The position numbers were made by a program, and so were the translations under genes. A DNA stretch of 64,000 nt, taken from NCBI RefSeq assembly GCF_020216065.1, contig NZ_JAIWNA010000003.1:138882-202881 (forward strand), written 5' to 3'. This DNA is from Nocardia rosealba (GTDB lineage Bacteria; Actinomycetota; Actinomycetes; Mycobacteriales; Mycobacteriaceae). Below the pieces are notes generated by a model. The model saw nothing but the letters and a program-made list of their open reading frames with translations. It did not search any database and had not been told where the DNA came from. Shown piece after piece: positions 10,333 to 18,895 of this stretch. Position 1 is the first letter of the stretch, and every line of letters starts with the position of its first letter.

Positions 10333-11550
10333 CTAATCGCGCGCGGCGTCGATACGCCCGTTGTGCAGGGGGAGTGACGCGGCGACAACGTACTTCGCGT
10401 CGTCCGCGCCCGCGCTGAAAGTTCCGCCGAGCATCGTCGCGCGTTCGCGCATGCCGAGCAGTCCGTGGCCCGCACCGGCGGCAGGCACCGTCGCACACGG
10501 ATTGGCGACACGGATGTCGATCGCCTTCTCGCTCACCACAACGGTGACCTCGACCGGTGCGCCCGGTGCGTGGCGGATCGCGTTGCTCAGTGCTTCCTGC
10601 ACGATCCGATAGGACGAAAGACCCACGGCGTCAGGCACTTTAGCCGTATCGCCGGTCAGTGTCATCGTGATGTGCGTACCGCCCCCGCGCACCGTCTCCA
10701 CCAGTTCGGTGAGGTCTCGCAGGGCGGGCTGAGGCAGGAGCGTGGCGTCACCACTGCGCAGCACTCCGAGGATGTGGCGCATCTCGGACAAAGCGACCGT
10801 CGCGCTGTTGCGGATCGTGTCGAGCCGGGCGCCGGTGGCGGGCGCGAGATTGCGGTCGCTGTGCTGGGCGGCCTCGGCCTGGATCGCGATCACCGTCATG
10901 TGGTGGGCGACCACATCGTGCAGCTCACGGGCGATGCGGGCGCGTTCCTCCCACAGCGAGGTGAGCTGGCGTTGCCGCTCGGTGCTGTCGCGTTCGCGGC
11001 GCAGACTGTTGCTGGTGACGCCGACCGTGCGCACCGCGATCACGGTCGAGAGCACCAGCCCCGACACCGCGCTCGCCCCGAGAATCCCGACCAGCCATTC
11101 GGCGGGCCGCAACCACAGCGCCAGACCGATCCCGGTCGCCACCGTCGCCGCCCAGGCCCCCGCCGCGGCGCGGGCGCCCGCCCACACCGCCCCAACGCCG
11201 AGAACGACGAAATAGCTGGTCAGCATCGGATCGACCCACAACTCCGCCTGCGGTCCGCTGAGCACGGACGCGGCTGCCAGCGCCGCGAGGCCGAGCGCCC
11301 ACCCCGCCACCGGAGCCCGCATGGCCAGCGAGACAGCGATCCCGATGCCGAGCGCGAGCGCGACGACCTGGACCACCGCCAGCTCGGTGTCGGCCACCAT
11401 GGTCGCCAGCACCGCGACGAACCCCACCACGCCCGCCGCGACGCTCAACGACACCTGCTGCCACCGGCCCAGTCGCGGGGGCCAGGACTCCAGCACGCGG
11501 GCGGCGATCGTCTCCATGCGCTCATCCTTGTCGATCGTGGGTGCGGACAC
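10333..11550 (-). CDS. NarL-class sensor histidine kinase with no adjacent regulator
   Basis: A 405-residue kinase with about six hydrophobic segments in the first 170 residues, then a HisKA_3 dimerisation helix with phospho-acceptor His211 in ARELHDVVAHH. The HATPase domain has an N-box (QEALSNAIRHA) and a late glycine-rich motif (GHGLLGMRERA). It starts at GTG 11550, directly after the permease stop, so it is the third gene of a leftward ATPase-permease-kinase operon. Such operons normally also carry a LuxR-type response regulator; here the next gene is convergent pepR and none is present. The nearest unpaired LuxR-type regulator on this side is at 32.1 kb. It likely senses a membrane or cell-envelope signal and controls the exporter. 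Confidence 0.88.
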   Translation of the reverse strand: MSAPTIDKDERMETIAARVLESWPPRLGRWQQVSLSVAAGVVGFVAVLATMVADTELAVVQVVALALGIGIAVSLAMRAPVAGWALGLAALAAASVLSGPQAELWVDPMLTSYFVVLGVGAVWAGARAAAGAWAATVATGIGLALWLRPAEWLVGILGASAVSGLVLSTVIAVRTVGVTSNSLRRERDSTERQRQLTSLWEERARIARELHDVVAHHMTVIAIQAEAAQHSDRNLAPATGARLDTIRNSATVALSEMRHILGVLRSGDATLLPQPALRDLTELVETVRGGGTHITMTLTGDTAKVPDAVGLSSYRIVQEALSNAIRHAPGAPVEVTVVVSEKAIDIRVANPCATVPAAGAGHGLLGMRERATMLGGTFSAGADDAKYVVAASLPLHNGRIDAARD

Positions 11551-11552
11551 CG

Positions 11553-12392
11553 TCAGACCAGATCGCGTCGCCGGACGACGACGATCGCGCAGGCGAGGAA
11601 GATCACCGGGTACACCGCCAGCGCGACAACGGCCTGCGGCCAGTCGAGGAGGTCGAGCACCCCCGGTGTCGCCTCGCCCTGCAGTGTCCGTAGATCACCG
11701 GCCAGCGAACCCGCCACCGACCCGGGCAGGTAGTCCGTCACCGCACCGGCACTGCCGAGCATGTCGCCGAAGAAGCGAAGCACGTTCTCGAGCACCAGTA
11801 CCCACACCAGGCCGAGCCCGACCGCGAGGGACGGCCCGCGCGCCAGCAGACCGATCAGCGCGCCGAGCAACGTCCACATGGTCAGAATCGCGATGCCACT
11901 GCCGATTCCGGCCAGCAGCCGGCCCACCGACGGGAGCACGAGCGGCTGGGATTCGGCCGAGGCGATGACGCACGCGACGCCCAGATCGAGCACGAACGCC
12001 CCGAGTACAGCCACGACCGCCACCGTGAGCAGCGCGAGCACCGTGCCGAGCAGAGCCGTGACGCGCGCGGGTCCCTGAATGAACACCGTCTTCCAGGTGC
12101 CCCAGCCGTACCCGCTGCCGGTGGCGAGGGCGCCGAGGATCAGCATCAGCGCGCCGCCGAAAAGCACGGTGCCGCCGACGAATTCCTCCGGCACGGCCGT
12201 GGGCATCATCTGCGCGAGCACGTACTCGCGCGGCTGCCCCTCGGTGGCATCGGCGGCACTGCCCGAGCTGTAGCCGAGGTAGTTGAGCAGGTACATGAAG
12301 GTGAGGTTCAACGTCAGCCAGACCGCGAGCAGACTCCACAACACGGGCCAGCGGCGCAGCCGGAGCACTTCCGCGCGAATGCTGTCGATCAT
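11553..12392 (-). CDS. ABC-2 type exporter permease
   Basis: A 279-residue membrane protein with about six hydrophobic segments: one near the N-terminus after a short basic leader (RAEVLRLRRW), four central ones, and a last one ending in the basic tail VVVRRRDLV. This is the pattern of single-subunit ABC-2 permeases. Its ATG overlaps the ATPase stop by 4 bp (ATGA), so the two are translationally coupled, and the kinase follows with almost no gap. It probably exports a lipid, peptide or antibiotic; the substrate cannot be read from the sequence. Confidence 0.82.
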   Translation of the reverse strand: MIDSIRAEVLRLRRWPVLWSLLAVWLTLNLTFMYLLNYLGYSSGSAADATEGQPREYVLAQMMPTAVPEEFVGGTVLFGGALMLILGALATGSGYGWGTWKTVFIQGPARVTALLGTVLALLTVAVVAVLGAFVLDLGVACVIASAESQPLVLPSVGRLLAGIGSGIAILTMWTLLGALIGLLARGPSLAVGLGLVWVLVLENVLRFFGDMLGSAGAVTDYLPGSVAGSLAGDLRTLQGEATPGVLDLLDWPQAVVALAVYPVIFLACAIVVVRRRDLV

Positions 12393-13282
12393 GCGACGTT
12401 CTCCACATCCGGTGCGGTCATCTCGAAGTACGCTTCTTCCAGGGAACGTTCCGTGGAACGCAATTCGTGTAGTTCGGCGCCCGCGTCGAGCACCGCGCGG
12501 GCGATGAGCGGTGCCGCGTCGGGGCCCGCGTCGACCCGGATGCCGGTCTGGGTCCGGGTGGCATCGCCGACGGCGACCCGGATCGCGTCGACCGCGGTCT
12601 GTACCGGTTGGGCCCGTACGAAAAGGGTGCTGCGCCCGCGCATTTCGGCGACGGTCGATTCGGCGACCAGTTTCCCGCCGTTGATCACCCCGACCCGGTC
12701 GCAGATTTCCTGCACCTCGGCCAGCAGATGGCTCGACAGCAGAATCGTGTGCCCGTCGGCGGCGAGATCGGTGATGAGGGTGCGCATCTCGGCCATGCCG
12801 CCGGGGTCGAAACCGTTGGTTGGTTCGTCGAGGATCAGGAGTTCGGGGTTGCCGAGCAGCGCGCAGCCGACGCCGAGCCGTTGTTTCATGCCCTGGGAGT
12901 AGGTGCGGAATCGGTCGTCGCCCCGGCCGGTGAGGCCGACGCGGGCCAGTGCCTCGTCGACGGCAGAATCCGGGATGCGCCGATAGCGTGCCATGACGCG
13001 CAGATTGTCGCGTCCGGACAGATACGGATAGAAGCCGGGACTTTCGATCAGAACCCCGATGTGCGCCAGAGCCGCCGGATCACCGGGCGCCTTTCCGAGG
13101 ACCCGGGCGGATCCACTGGTCGGTTCTATGAGCCCGACCAGCATTCGCAGTGTCGTAGTTTTGCCAGCGCCGTTCGGGCCGAGGAAACCATAGATTTCCC
13201 CGGCCCGAACGGTGAGGCAGACCTTGTCGACAGCGACTTTGTCGTCGTATCTCTTGGTCAAATCATCCGTGACCACAATCAT
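12389..13282 (-). CDS. ABC transporter ATPase
   Basis: A 297-residue nucleotide-binding subunit of DrrA/CcmA type. Walker A is GPNGAGKTT near residue 40, the Q-loop region is IGVLIESPGFYPYLSG, the signature is variant (YSQGMKQR), Walker B is LLILDEPTNGFD, and the switch His is in LLSSHLL. The C-terminal 90 residues form the usual accessory domain. The first gene of a leftward operon, it starts 79 bp beyond the flavin monooxygenase stop, so it could be read through from the polyketide operon or use its own promoter in that gap. The partner is the permease at 11553. Self-resistance or product export is an inference from position. Confidence 0.88.
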   Translation of the reverse strand: MIVVTDDLTKRYDDKVAVDKVCLTVRAGEIYGFLGPNGAGKTTTLRMLVGLIEPTSGSARVLGKAPGDPAALAHIGVLIESPGFYPYLSGRDNLRVMARYRRIPDSAVDEALARVGLTGRGDDRFRTYSQGMKQRLGVGCALLGNPELLILDEPTNGFDPGGMAEMRTLITDLAADGHTILLSSHLLAEVQEICDRVGVINGGKLVAESTVAEMRGRSTLFVRAQPVQTAVDAIRVAVGDATRTQTGIRVDAGPDAAPLIARAVLDAGAELHELRSTERSLEEAYFEMTAPDVENVA

Positions 13283-13361
13283 GATCCAACCCTAGATTTC
13301 AGCTGGTCCCGGCACATCCCGCCGCAGAGTGATCACCGGTGGTAGCTCTCAGGAGTGACGG

Positions 13362-14561
13362 TCATTCCACCAGGTGGCCGAGCCGTGGCACGGCGACCTC
13401 GAATTCGGCGTGCATTTTCGACACCTGCGTTTTGCCGACCACCGTCTTCATCATCAGATCGCGCACCTTGGTCGCCGCGAAACCGTCCCAGGACGAAATC
13501 GTGCCGATTTTCCAGGATGCCTTCTGCAATGCCTCCGCTTCGGGCCTGCGCGCCTTTTCGTACGACGACAGCGCCCGCCGCACCGCCGCGCCGTCACCGA
13601 CGTCGATGGAGCCGAGATGATTCGCCAGAGTGATCGCGTCGACGATGCCTTCGCTGGCGCCGCGGCCGAGATTGGGGGTCACCGCATGCGCCGCGTCGCC
13701 GAGAAAGACGATGCGGCCCGAACTCCACGCTGGCATCGGGCCGAGCGCGCGCACGTTGTGGTGCAGCATCACCTCCGGCGGGGTGGCCGCGATCAGGTCA
13801 CGCACCGCGGCGGGGAACACCTCGAATCGGCGCAGCAGGTCGTCTTTGACCGTGCCCGCCGGTGCGTCGAGTTCCAGGGTCGGCCTGGCCAGACCCGCCA
13901 CCCAGAAGACATTGTTGTTGCCGCAGTCCTTGATGGCGATGCGGTTGCCCCGCCCGAAGAGCAGCGTGAACATATTGCGCCCGAACGGCGGTACGTGATC
14001 GGCCACCGCGTGCACCAAACGGTAACTAGCGGTGCGCAGTTCGACTTCGGGGAAGATCTGCTGCCGGGTCGCCGAGTTGATGCCGTCGGCGGCGATGAGC
14101 AGATCGGCCCGCTCCCGATGACCATTGTCGAATGTCACGGTGACACCCGAATCGTCCTGCGTGATGTCGATCGCCCTGTGGTTGAAGTTGATCGAGCCGA
14201 GATCCGGTGAGCCGGCGAGCGTATCGATCACCTCCGCGCGCCGGATCATCACCGGCATCGGCGCGTCGTAGCGCTGCGCCATCGCGGCCAGCGGCGCGTG
14301 ATAGAGCGGGGTGCCGTCCTGGTTGAAGAACTGCTGGCGGTGCACATCGGCCCCGCGCGCCCGGATCTGTTCGGCCAGATCGAGTTCGGCGAAGGCCTTC
14401 ATGCCCTTCACCCAGATCTGCAACGACGCGCCGACGGTGCCGAACGCGGGCGCCTGCTCGAACAGGGGCGCATCGATCCCCACCCGGCGTAAGGCGATGC
14501 TGGTGCTGAGACCACCGATCCCGCCGCCGAGGATGATCACACGACCGTTCGCTGTACTCAT
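13362..14561 (-). CDS. FAD-dependent monooxygenase (group A flavoprotein hydroxylase)
   Basis: A 399-residue flavoprotein with a Rossmann motif at residues 9-16 (ILGGGIGG), the DG motif LIAADGINSATR near 155-165 and the FAD-ribityl motif FLGDAAHAVTPN near 280. This is the layout of single-component aromatic or olefin hydroxylases and epoxidases. The ATG overlaps the biotin carboxylase stop by 4 bp, so it is the last gene of the 13-gene leftward operon. A plausible role is late oxidation (hydroxylation or epoxidation) of the polyketide chain. The substrate is not identifiable. A longer frame upstream was rejected because it lies within accC. Confidence 0.85.
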   Translation of the reverse strand: MSTANGRVIILGGGIGGLSTSIALRRVGIDAPLFEQAPAFGTVGASLQIWVKGMKAFAELDLAEQIRARGADVHRQQFFNQDGTPLYHAPLAAMAQRYDAPMPVMIRRAEVIDTLAGSPDLGSINFNHRAIDITQDDSGVTVTFDNGHRERADLLIAADGINSATRQQIFPEVELRTASYRLVHAVADHVPPFGRNMFTLLFGRGNRIAIKDCGNNNVFWVAGLARPTLELDAPAGTVKDDLLRRFEVFPAAVRDLIAATPPEVMLHHNVRALGPMPAWSSGRIVFLGDAAHAVTPNLGRGASEGIVDAITLANHLGSIDVGDGAAVRRALSSYEKARRPEAEALQKASWKIGTISSWDGFAATKVRDLMMKTVVGKTQVSKMHAEFEVAVPRLGHLVE

Positions 14562-15949
14562 GGGTGCTCCAACCGGGTGCGCTGGGTGGTGGCGACGAGA
14601 TCGAGATCGAAATCGCCGGAACGGAATTCGGGTCGCGACAGGATGTCGGTGTGGAAGCTCGCGCTGGTGGTGAGGCCGTGGCCCTCCAGGACGAGCTCGT
14701 CGAGCGCGCGGATCATGCGGTCGATCGCGGCGGGTCGATCCGCGGCCCAGACGATGACCTTCGCCAGCAGTGCGTCGTAATACGGCGACACCGTCACCCC
14801 CGGTTCGAGGTGGCTGTCGACCCGCACCCAGGGTCCGGCAGGCGGACGATAGCGGGTGACCCGCCCGGTCGTCGGTGCGAAATCGCGCGCCGGATCCTCG
14901 GCATTGATCCGGCATTCGATCGCGTGCCCACGCACGACGACATCGGCTTGCCCGAAGCTCAGGGGCTGCCCCTGGGCGATCCGCAATTGCTCGGCGACCA
15001 GGTCGATCCCGCACACCATTTCGGTGACCGGATGCTCCACCTGCAGGCGCGCGTTCATTTCCATGAACCAGAAGCCACCGTCACGATCGAGCAGGAACTC
15101 CATCGTCCCGGCCCCTTCGTACCCGACCGATCGGGCGCCCGCGACGGCGGCGGCACCGATCGCCGCACGGGTGGCGTCGTCGAGTGCGGGCGACGGTGAT
15201 TCCTCGAGCAGCTTCTGGTGCCGGCGCTGCACCGAGCAGTCCCGTTCGCCGAGATGCACGATATTGCCATGGCGGTCGCCGAGGATCTGCACCTCGATAT
15301 GACGGGCGCCCTCGAGGTATCGCTCGATGTAGAGGCTGCCGTCACCGAAGGCGAGGGCGGCCTCGGTCTGGGTGCGGCGGTAGGCGTCCTCGATCTCGGC
15401 GCGCTCGCGGACCACCCGCATACCGCGTCCACCGCCACCGGCCGCCGCCTTGAGGATCACCGGATAACCGATCTCCTCGGCGACCCGTTCGGCCTCCTCG
15501 GCACCGGTCAGCACCGACGTCGTCCCCGGCAGCAAGGGCAGGCCCGCCGCGCTCATCAGCGCCCGGGTCACCGCCTTGTCGGCCAGCGCGGTCATCGTCT
15601 CCGGCGACGGCCCGACGAAGATCAGGCCCTCCTCGGCGCACACCGAGGCGAAATCCGCGTTCTCCGAGAGGAATCCGTAGCCCGGGTGGACCGCGTCGGC
15701 ACCCGTGCGCAGGGCCGCGCCGATGACGTTCGGGATATTGAGGTAGCTGCGACCCGGCTCCGGCGGGCCGATGCACACCGCGTCGTCGGCCAGTTGCATG
15801 GCGATCGAATCGGCGTCGGCGGTCGAATACACCACCACACTGCGCAAGCCGAGTTCCCGGCAGGCCCGCACCACGCGCAGCGCGATCTCACCCCGGTTGG
15901 CGACCAGAACGGTCTTGATCGGCCGTTCGGGATCGGTCGCCGGGTTCAT
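14558..15949 (-). CDS. accC: Acetyl-CoA carboxylase, biotin carboxylase subunit
   Basis: A 463-residue stand-alone biotin carboxylase, close to the E. coli AccC length. The N-terminal Rossmann start is KTVLVANRGEIALR, the ATP-grasp glycine loop is KAAAGGGGRGM, and the active-site region contains MEMNARLQVEHPVTE. It ATP-dependently carboxylates the biotin of the adjacent BCCP. The gene is coupled by 4-bp overlaps to accB upstream and to the monooxygenase downstream. Actinobacteria normally use a fused biotin carboxylase-BCCP alpha chain for acyl-CoA carboxylases, so a separate AccC beside AccB and AccD-A is the E. coli or plastid arrangement. Its position inside the PKS operon indicates dedicated malonyl-CoA supply. 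Confidence 0.93.
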   Translation of the reverse strand: MNPATDPERPIKTVLVANRGEIALRVVRACRELGLRSVVVYSTADADSIAMQLADDAVCIGPPEPGRSYLNIPNVIGAALRTGADAVHPGYGFLSENADFASVCAEEGLIFVGPSPETMTALADKAVTRALMSAAGLPLLPGTTSVLTGAEEAERVAEEIGYPVILKAAAGGGGRGMRVVRERAEIEDAYRRTQTEAALAFGDGSLYIERYLEGARHIEVQILGDRHGNIVHLGERDCSVQRRHQKLLEESPSPALDDATRAAIGAAAVAGARSVGYEGAGTMEFLLDRDGGFWFMEMNARLQVEHPVTEMVCGIDLVAEQLRIAQGQPLSFGQADVVVRGHAIECRINAEDPARDFAPTTGRVTRYRPPAGPWVRVDSHLEPGVTVSPYYDALLAKVIVWAADRPAAIDRMIRALDELVLEGHGLTTSASFHTDILSRPEFRSGDFDLDLVATTQRTRLEHP

Positions 15950-16416
15950 GACGCGATCTCCATCGGGGCGGACTCGTCGGGCTCGAGCAGGATCAGCTGC
16001 TGGCCGTACTCGACGACGTCACCGTCGTCGGGCAGGATCCGCACCACCCGTCCCGGACCGGGCGCGGTGATGCGGTTCATCAGCTTCATCGCCTCGACGA
16101 TCGCGACCACCTGACCCTCCGCCACGAAGTCGCCGGGGGAGACGAACGGGTCGGCTCCGGGCTCGGGGCTGCGGAAGAAGTGCCCGACCAAGGGCGACTC
16201 GATCGCGACGGCGCTGGATTCCGGCGCCGGGCTCACCGATTCGACGGTGACGACCGGGACGGGCGCCGCGCTCACGCTCGCCGGACCCTCCGGCCATTCC
16301 ATCTCCAGGTCGAATTCGCCCGCCCGGACGCGCAGCCGGCGCGGCCGGGGGTTCAGGTCGGCGACCAGGCCCCGTACCTCATCGATCATGTGGCTCAACG
16401 ATTTGTCAGTGGTCAT
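15946..16416 (-). CDS. accB: Biotin carboxyl carrier protein of acetyl-CoA carboxylase
   Basis: A 156-residue BCCP. An N-terminal segment (about 45 residues) and a Pro/Ala/Val-rich linker precede the C-terminal biotinyl domain, whose biotinylation site EAMKLMN carries Lys111. The chosen ATG at 16416 has GGGAGA seven bases upstream; longer versions overlap the accD-accA end. The size and layout match E. coli AccB rather than the actinobacterial AccA-type fusion. Its ATG follows the AccD-A stop by about 20 bp and its stop overlaps the accC start by 4 bp, so the carboxylase subunits should be made together. Confidence 0.92.
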   Translation of the reverse strand: MTTDKSLSHMIDEVRGLVADLNPRPRRLRVRAGEFDLEMEWPEGPASVSAAPVPVVTVESVSPAPESSAVAIESPLVGHFFRSPEPGADPFVSPGDFVAEGQVVAIVEAMKLMNRITAPGPGRVVRILPDDGDVVEYGQQLILLEPDESAPMEIAS

Positions 16417-16436
16417 CGGTTTGTCTCCCAGGTGTG

Positions 16437-18107
16437 TCACGAGCCGAACTTCCGGAACTTGCGGTACCTGGCCTCGATCAGGTCGGGGCCGGGCACGGTG
16501 GACAGCGCGGTGAGCGCGTTCGACAGGGTTGCGCGCAGATCGCCCGCCATCCGCACGATGTCGGGTCCGCCCTCGGCGTCCTCGGGGATGACGCCGTCGA
16601 CCACGCCGAGCGAAAGCAGGTCCGCCGCAGTGAGCTTCAGTGCTTCGGCGGCCGTGCTCGCCGCCGCGCGGTCGCCCCACAGGATCGCGGCGCACCCCTC
16701 CGGGCTGATGACGGAGTAGTAGGAGTTCTCGAACATCAGCACGGTGTCGGCGACGCCGAGCGCCAGCGCCCCACCGCTGCCGCCCTCGCCGGTGACCACG
16801 GTGACGATCGGCACCGGGAGCCTGCTCGATTCCATGATGGCGCGTGCGATGGCGCCCGCCTGCCCGCGTTCCTCCGCGCCGACGCCGGGATAGGCGCCCG
16901 GCGTATCGATCAGGGTGACGATCGGCATTCCGAACTTCGCCGCGTGACGCATCAGCCGCAACGCCTTGCGGTATCCCTCCGGTTCGGGCATACCGAAGTT
17001 CCTGGCGATGGATTCCCTGGTGTCGCTGCCTTTTTCGTGGCCGATCAGCATGACCGCGCGGCCACCGAGGGTGGCGAGCCCGCCGACCAGAGCCGAGCTG
17101 TCGGCGAACATGCGATCACCGCGCAATTCGACGAAGGTGTCGAAGGCGACCGCCGCGAAACTCAGGGTGGTCGGGCGGGCCTGATCACGCGCGACCTTCA
17201 CCACCGTCGCGGCCGGGCGCGGGGACACCTGCGCAGGGTCGGTGACGGCGACCGACGGCAGCAGCGGTCCGAGCGGAGTGTCCGGTGCGTGCGCGGCGAG
17301 GACTTTCGCCAGATACGCCCGCAGCTGCGCACGCGGGACCACCGCGTCGATCAGCCCGTGTGCCAGCAGGAATTCGGCGGTCTGGAAACCGGGCGGCAGA
17401 TCCTCGCCGATGGTCTGGCTGATCACGCCCGGCCCGGCGAACCCGATCAGCGCGCCGGGCTCGGCCACCAGCACATCACCGAGCATGGCGAACGAGGCGG
17501 TGACACCGCCGAAGGTCGGGTCGGTGAGCAGGCACACCACGAGCAGTCCGGCCTCGTGCAGTCGGCCGATCGCCTGGCTCGTCTTGGCCATCTGCATCAG
17601 TGACAGGCTGCCCTCCTGCATCCGCGCGCCACCGGAGGCGCAGCACAGCAGCAGCGGAAGCCGTTGGGCGAGGGCGAGTTCGGCGGCACGGGTGATGACC
17701 TCGCCGACGGCCGAACCCATCGAGCCGCCCATGAACCCGAACTCCATCGCCGCGACGACCAGACGCCGGCCGTCCAGAGTGCCGACACCGAACACGGCGG
17801 CATCGTCTTCGCCGGTTTTGGCGCGGGCCTGCGCGAGCCGTTGCCGGTAGGACTTGTGGTCGCGGAAATCGAGCACATCGCGGGTTTCGATGTCGTCGTA
17901 ACTGCCCGGGGCCCAGGAGTTCTCGTCGAGCAGCAGGGCCAGCCGCCGGTGCGCGCCGATGCGCAGATGGTGGCCGCAGCGGGTGCAGACCCGCAGGTTG
18001 CGTTCCAGCTGGGGTTTGTACTGGTATTCGGCGCAGGACGGGCATTTGGTCCAGGTGGTGTCCTGGTCGGTGCCCTGCCTGCCGATGGTGTCGATCACTT
18101 CGGTCAT
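16437..18107 (-). CDS. accDA: Acetyl-CoA carboxyltransferase, fused beta (AccD) and alpha (AccA) subunits
   Basis: A 556-residue protein. The N-terminal half is AccD-like, starting with a zinc ribbon (Cys22, Cys25, Cys41, Cys44) and carrying the carboxyltransferase core (CCASGGARMQEG). The C-terminal half is AccA-like, with FVELRGDRMFADSSA, IDTPGAYPGVGAEERGQ and a glycine-rich GEGGSGGALALG. It transfers the carboxyl group from biotin to acetyl-CoA, giving malonyl-CoA. E. coli makes the two subunits separately and most actinobacteria use a different carboxyltransferase family, so the fusion and its type both look acquired. ATG 18107 has GGAGAG upstream and overlaps the hydrolase stop by 4 bp. 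Confidence 0.92.
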   Translation of the reverse strand: MTEVIDTIGRQGTDQDTTWTKCPSCAEYQYKPQLERNLRVCTRCGHHLRIGAHRRLALLLDENSWAPGSYDDIETRDVLDFRDHKSYRQRLAQARAKTGEDDAAVFGVGTLDGRRLVVAAMEFGFMGGSMGSAVGEVITRAAELALAQRLPLLLCCASGGARMQEGSLSLMQMAKTSQAIGRLHEAGLLVVCLLTDPTFGGVTASFAMLGDVLVAEPGALIGFAGPGVISQTIGEDLPPGFQTAEFLLAHGLIDAVVPRAQLRAYLAKVLAAHAPDTPLGPLLPSVAVTDPAQVSPRPAATVVKVARDQARPTTLSFAAVAFDTFVELRGDRMFADSSALVGGLATLGGRAVMLIGHEKGSDTRESIARNFGMPEPEGYRKALRLMRHAAKFGMPIVTLIDTPGAYPGVGAEERGQAGAIARAIMESSRLPVPIVTVVTGEGGSGGALALGVADTVLMFENSYYSVISPEGCAAILWGDRAAASTAAEALKLTAADLLSLGVVDGVIPEDAEGGPDIVRMAGDLRATLSNALTALSTVPGPDLIEARYRKFRKFGS

Positions 18108-18892
18108 CGGAACTCTCCGTTCGGCTCTGACTTGTCGATCTGTTCGGCCAGGAACGCCCGCAGCGCGTCGGCGACGGGGCCGGGCGCTTCCGCGTGCACG
18201 GCATGGCCGGTACCGGGCACGAACACGTGCGAGCCGTCGGCGAGCAGCCCGAGCGCGCGCCGCACGTGTTCGTCGGTCATGAGCGCGCCGGTGCGCTCGT
18301 CGCCCTGGACGAGCAACACCGGACACCGCAGTCGCGACATCAGCTCGTCGGGGTCTTGTTCGCGCTGGTTGCGCCCCTCCACCCAGCGTTGATTCAGCTC
18401 CGGATCGGCCATCCGCAGCGACACCGCGATCGAACGCATCGCCTGATTGGGGACGGCGTAGCCGAGCATCGCCGCGCGCTGGGAATCGTTGAGCCGGTAC
18501 AGCGCCGAGTCGACGATCACCACCGCCCGCACCAGATCGGGGCGGGCGGCGGCGACCATGGCGGCGATCCAGCCGCCCATCGAGTGCCCGAACAACACCA
18601 CCGGCGCGCCGATGCGCTCGGTGACGAACTGTTCGACATCGGCGGCGAAGTCGGCCAGCGCGTAATGGCCTGCCACCCAGTCGGATCGGCCGTGCCCACG
18701 CAGATCCGGTGCGTAGACGTCCCAGCCGGGTCCGAGCGAGCGGACGAGCGGCCGGAAGGTCTGCCACCGTGCGCCCAACCCGTGCAGCATGCACAGCGAC
18801 GGCCTGATGTCACCACTGACGTGGGCGTATTCGAGCGTCGCCGCACTCGTGCGAAACCGGCCCGTCTCGATCGGGCCCACGGCAGGGCGCAT
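18104..18892 (-). CDS. Alpha/beta hydrolase, candidate chain-release enzyme
   Basis: A 262-residue alpha/beta-hydrolase fold protein. The oxyanion region is CMLHGLGA near residue 37, the nucleophile elbow is GHSMGG near 103, a likely acid lies in GDERTG, and the catalytic His is in GTGHAVH near 228. It sits between the KASIII-like gene (3-bp gap) and accD-accA (4-bp overlap) in the middle of the PKS operon. No separate type II thioesterase is present, so it may hydrolyse or transfer the finished acyl chain from the ACP. This is inference; sequence alone does not distinguish thioesterase, esterase or lactonase activity. Confidence 0.82.
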   Translation of the reverse strand: MRPAVGPIETGRFRTSAATLEYAHVSGDIRPSLCMLHGLGARWQTFRPLVRSLGPGWDVYAPDLRGHGRSDWVAGHYALADFAADVEQFVTERIGAPVVLFGHSMGGWIAAMVAAARPDLVRAVVIVDSALYRLNDSQRAAMLGYAVPNQAMRSIAVSLRMADPELNQRWVEGRNQREQDPDELMSRLRCPVLLVQGDERTGALMTDEHVRRALGLLADGSHVFVPGTGHAVHAEAPGPVADALRAFLAEQIDKSEPNGEFR

Positions 18893-18895
18893 CCC

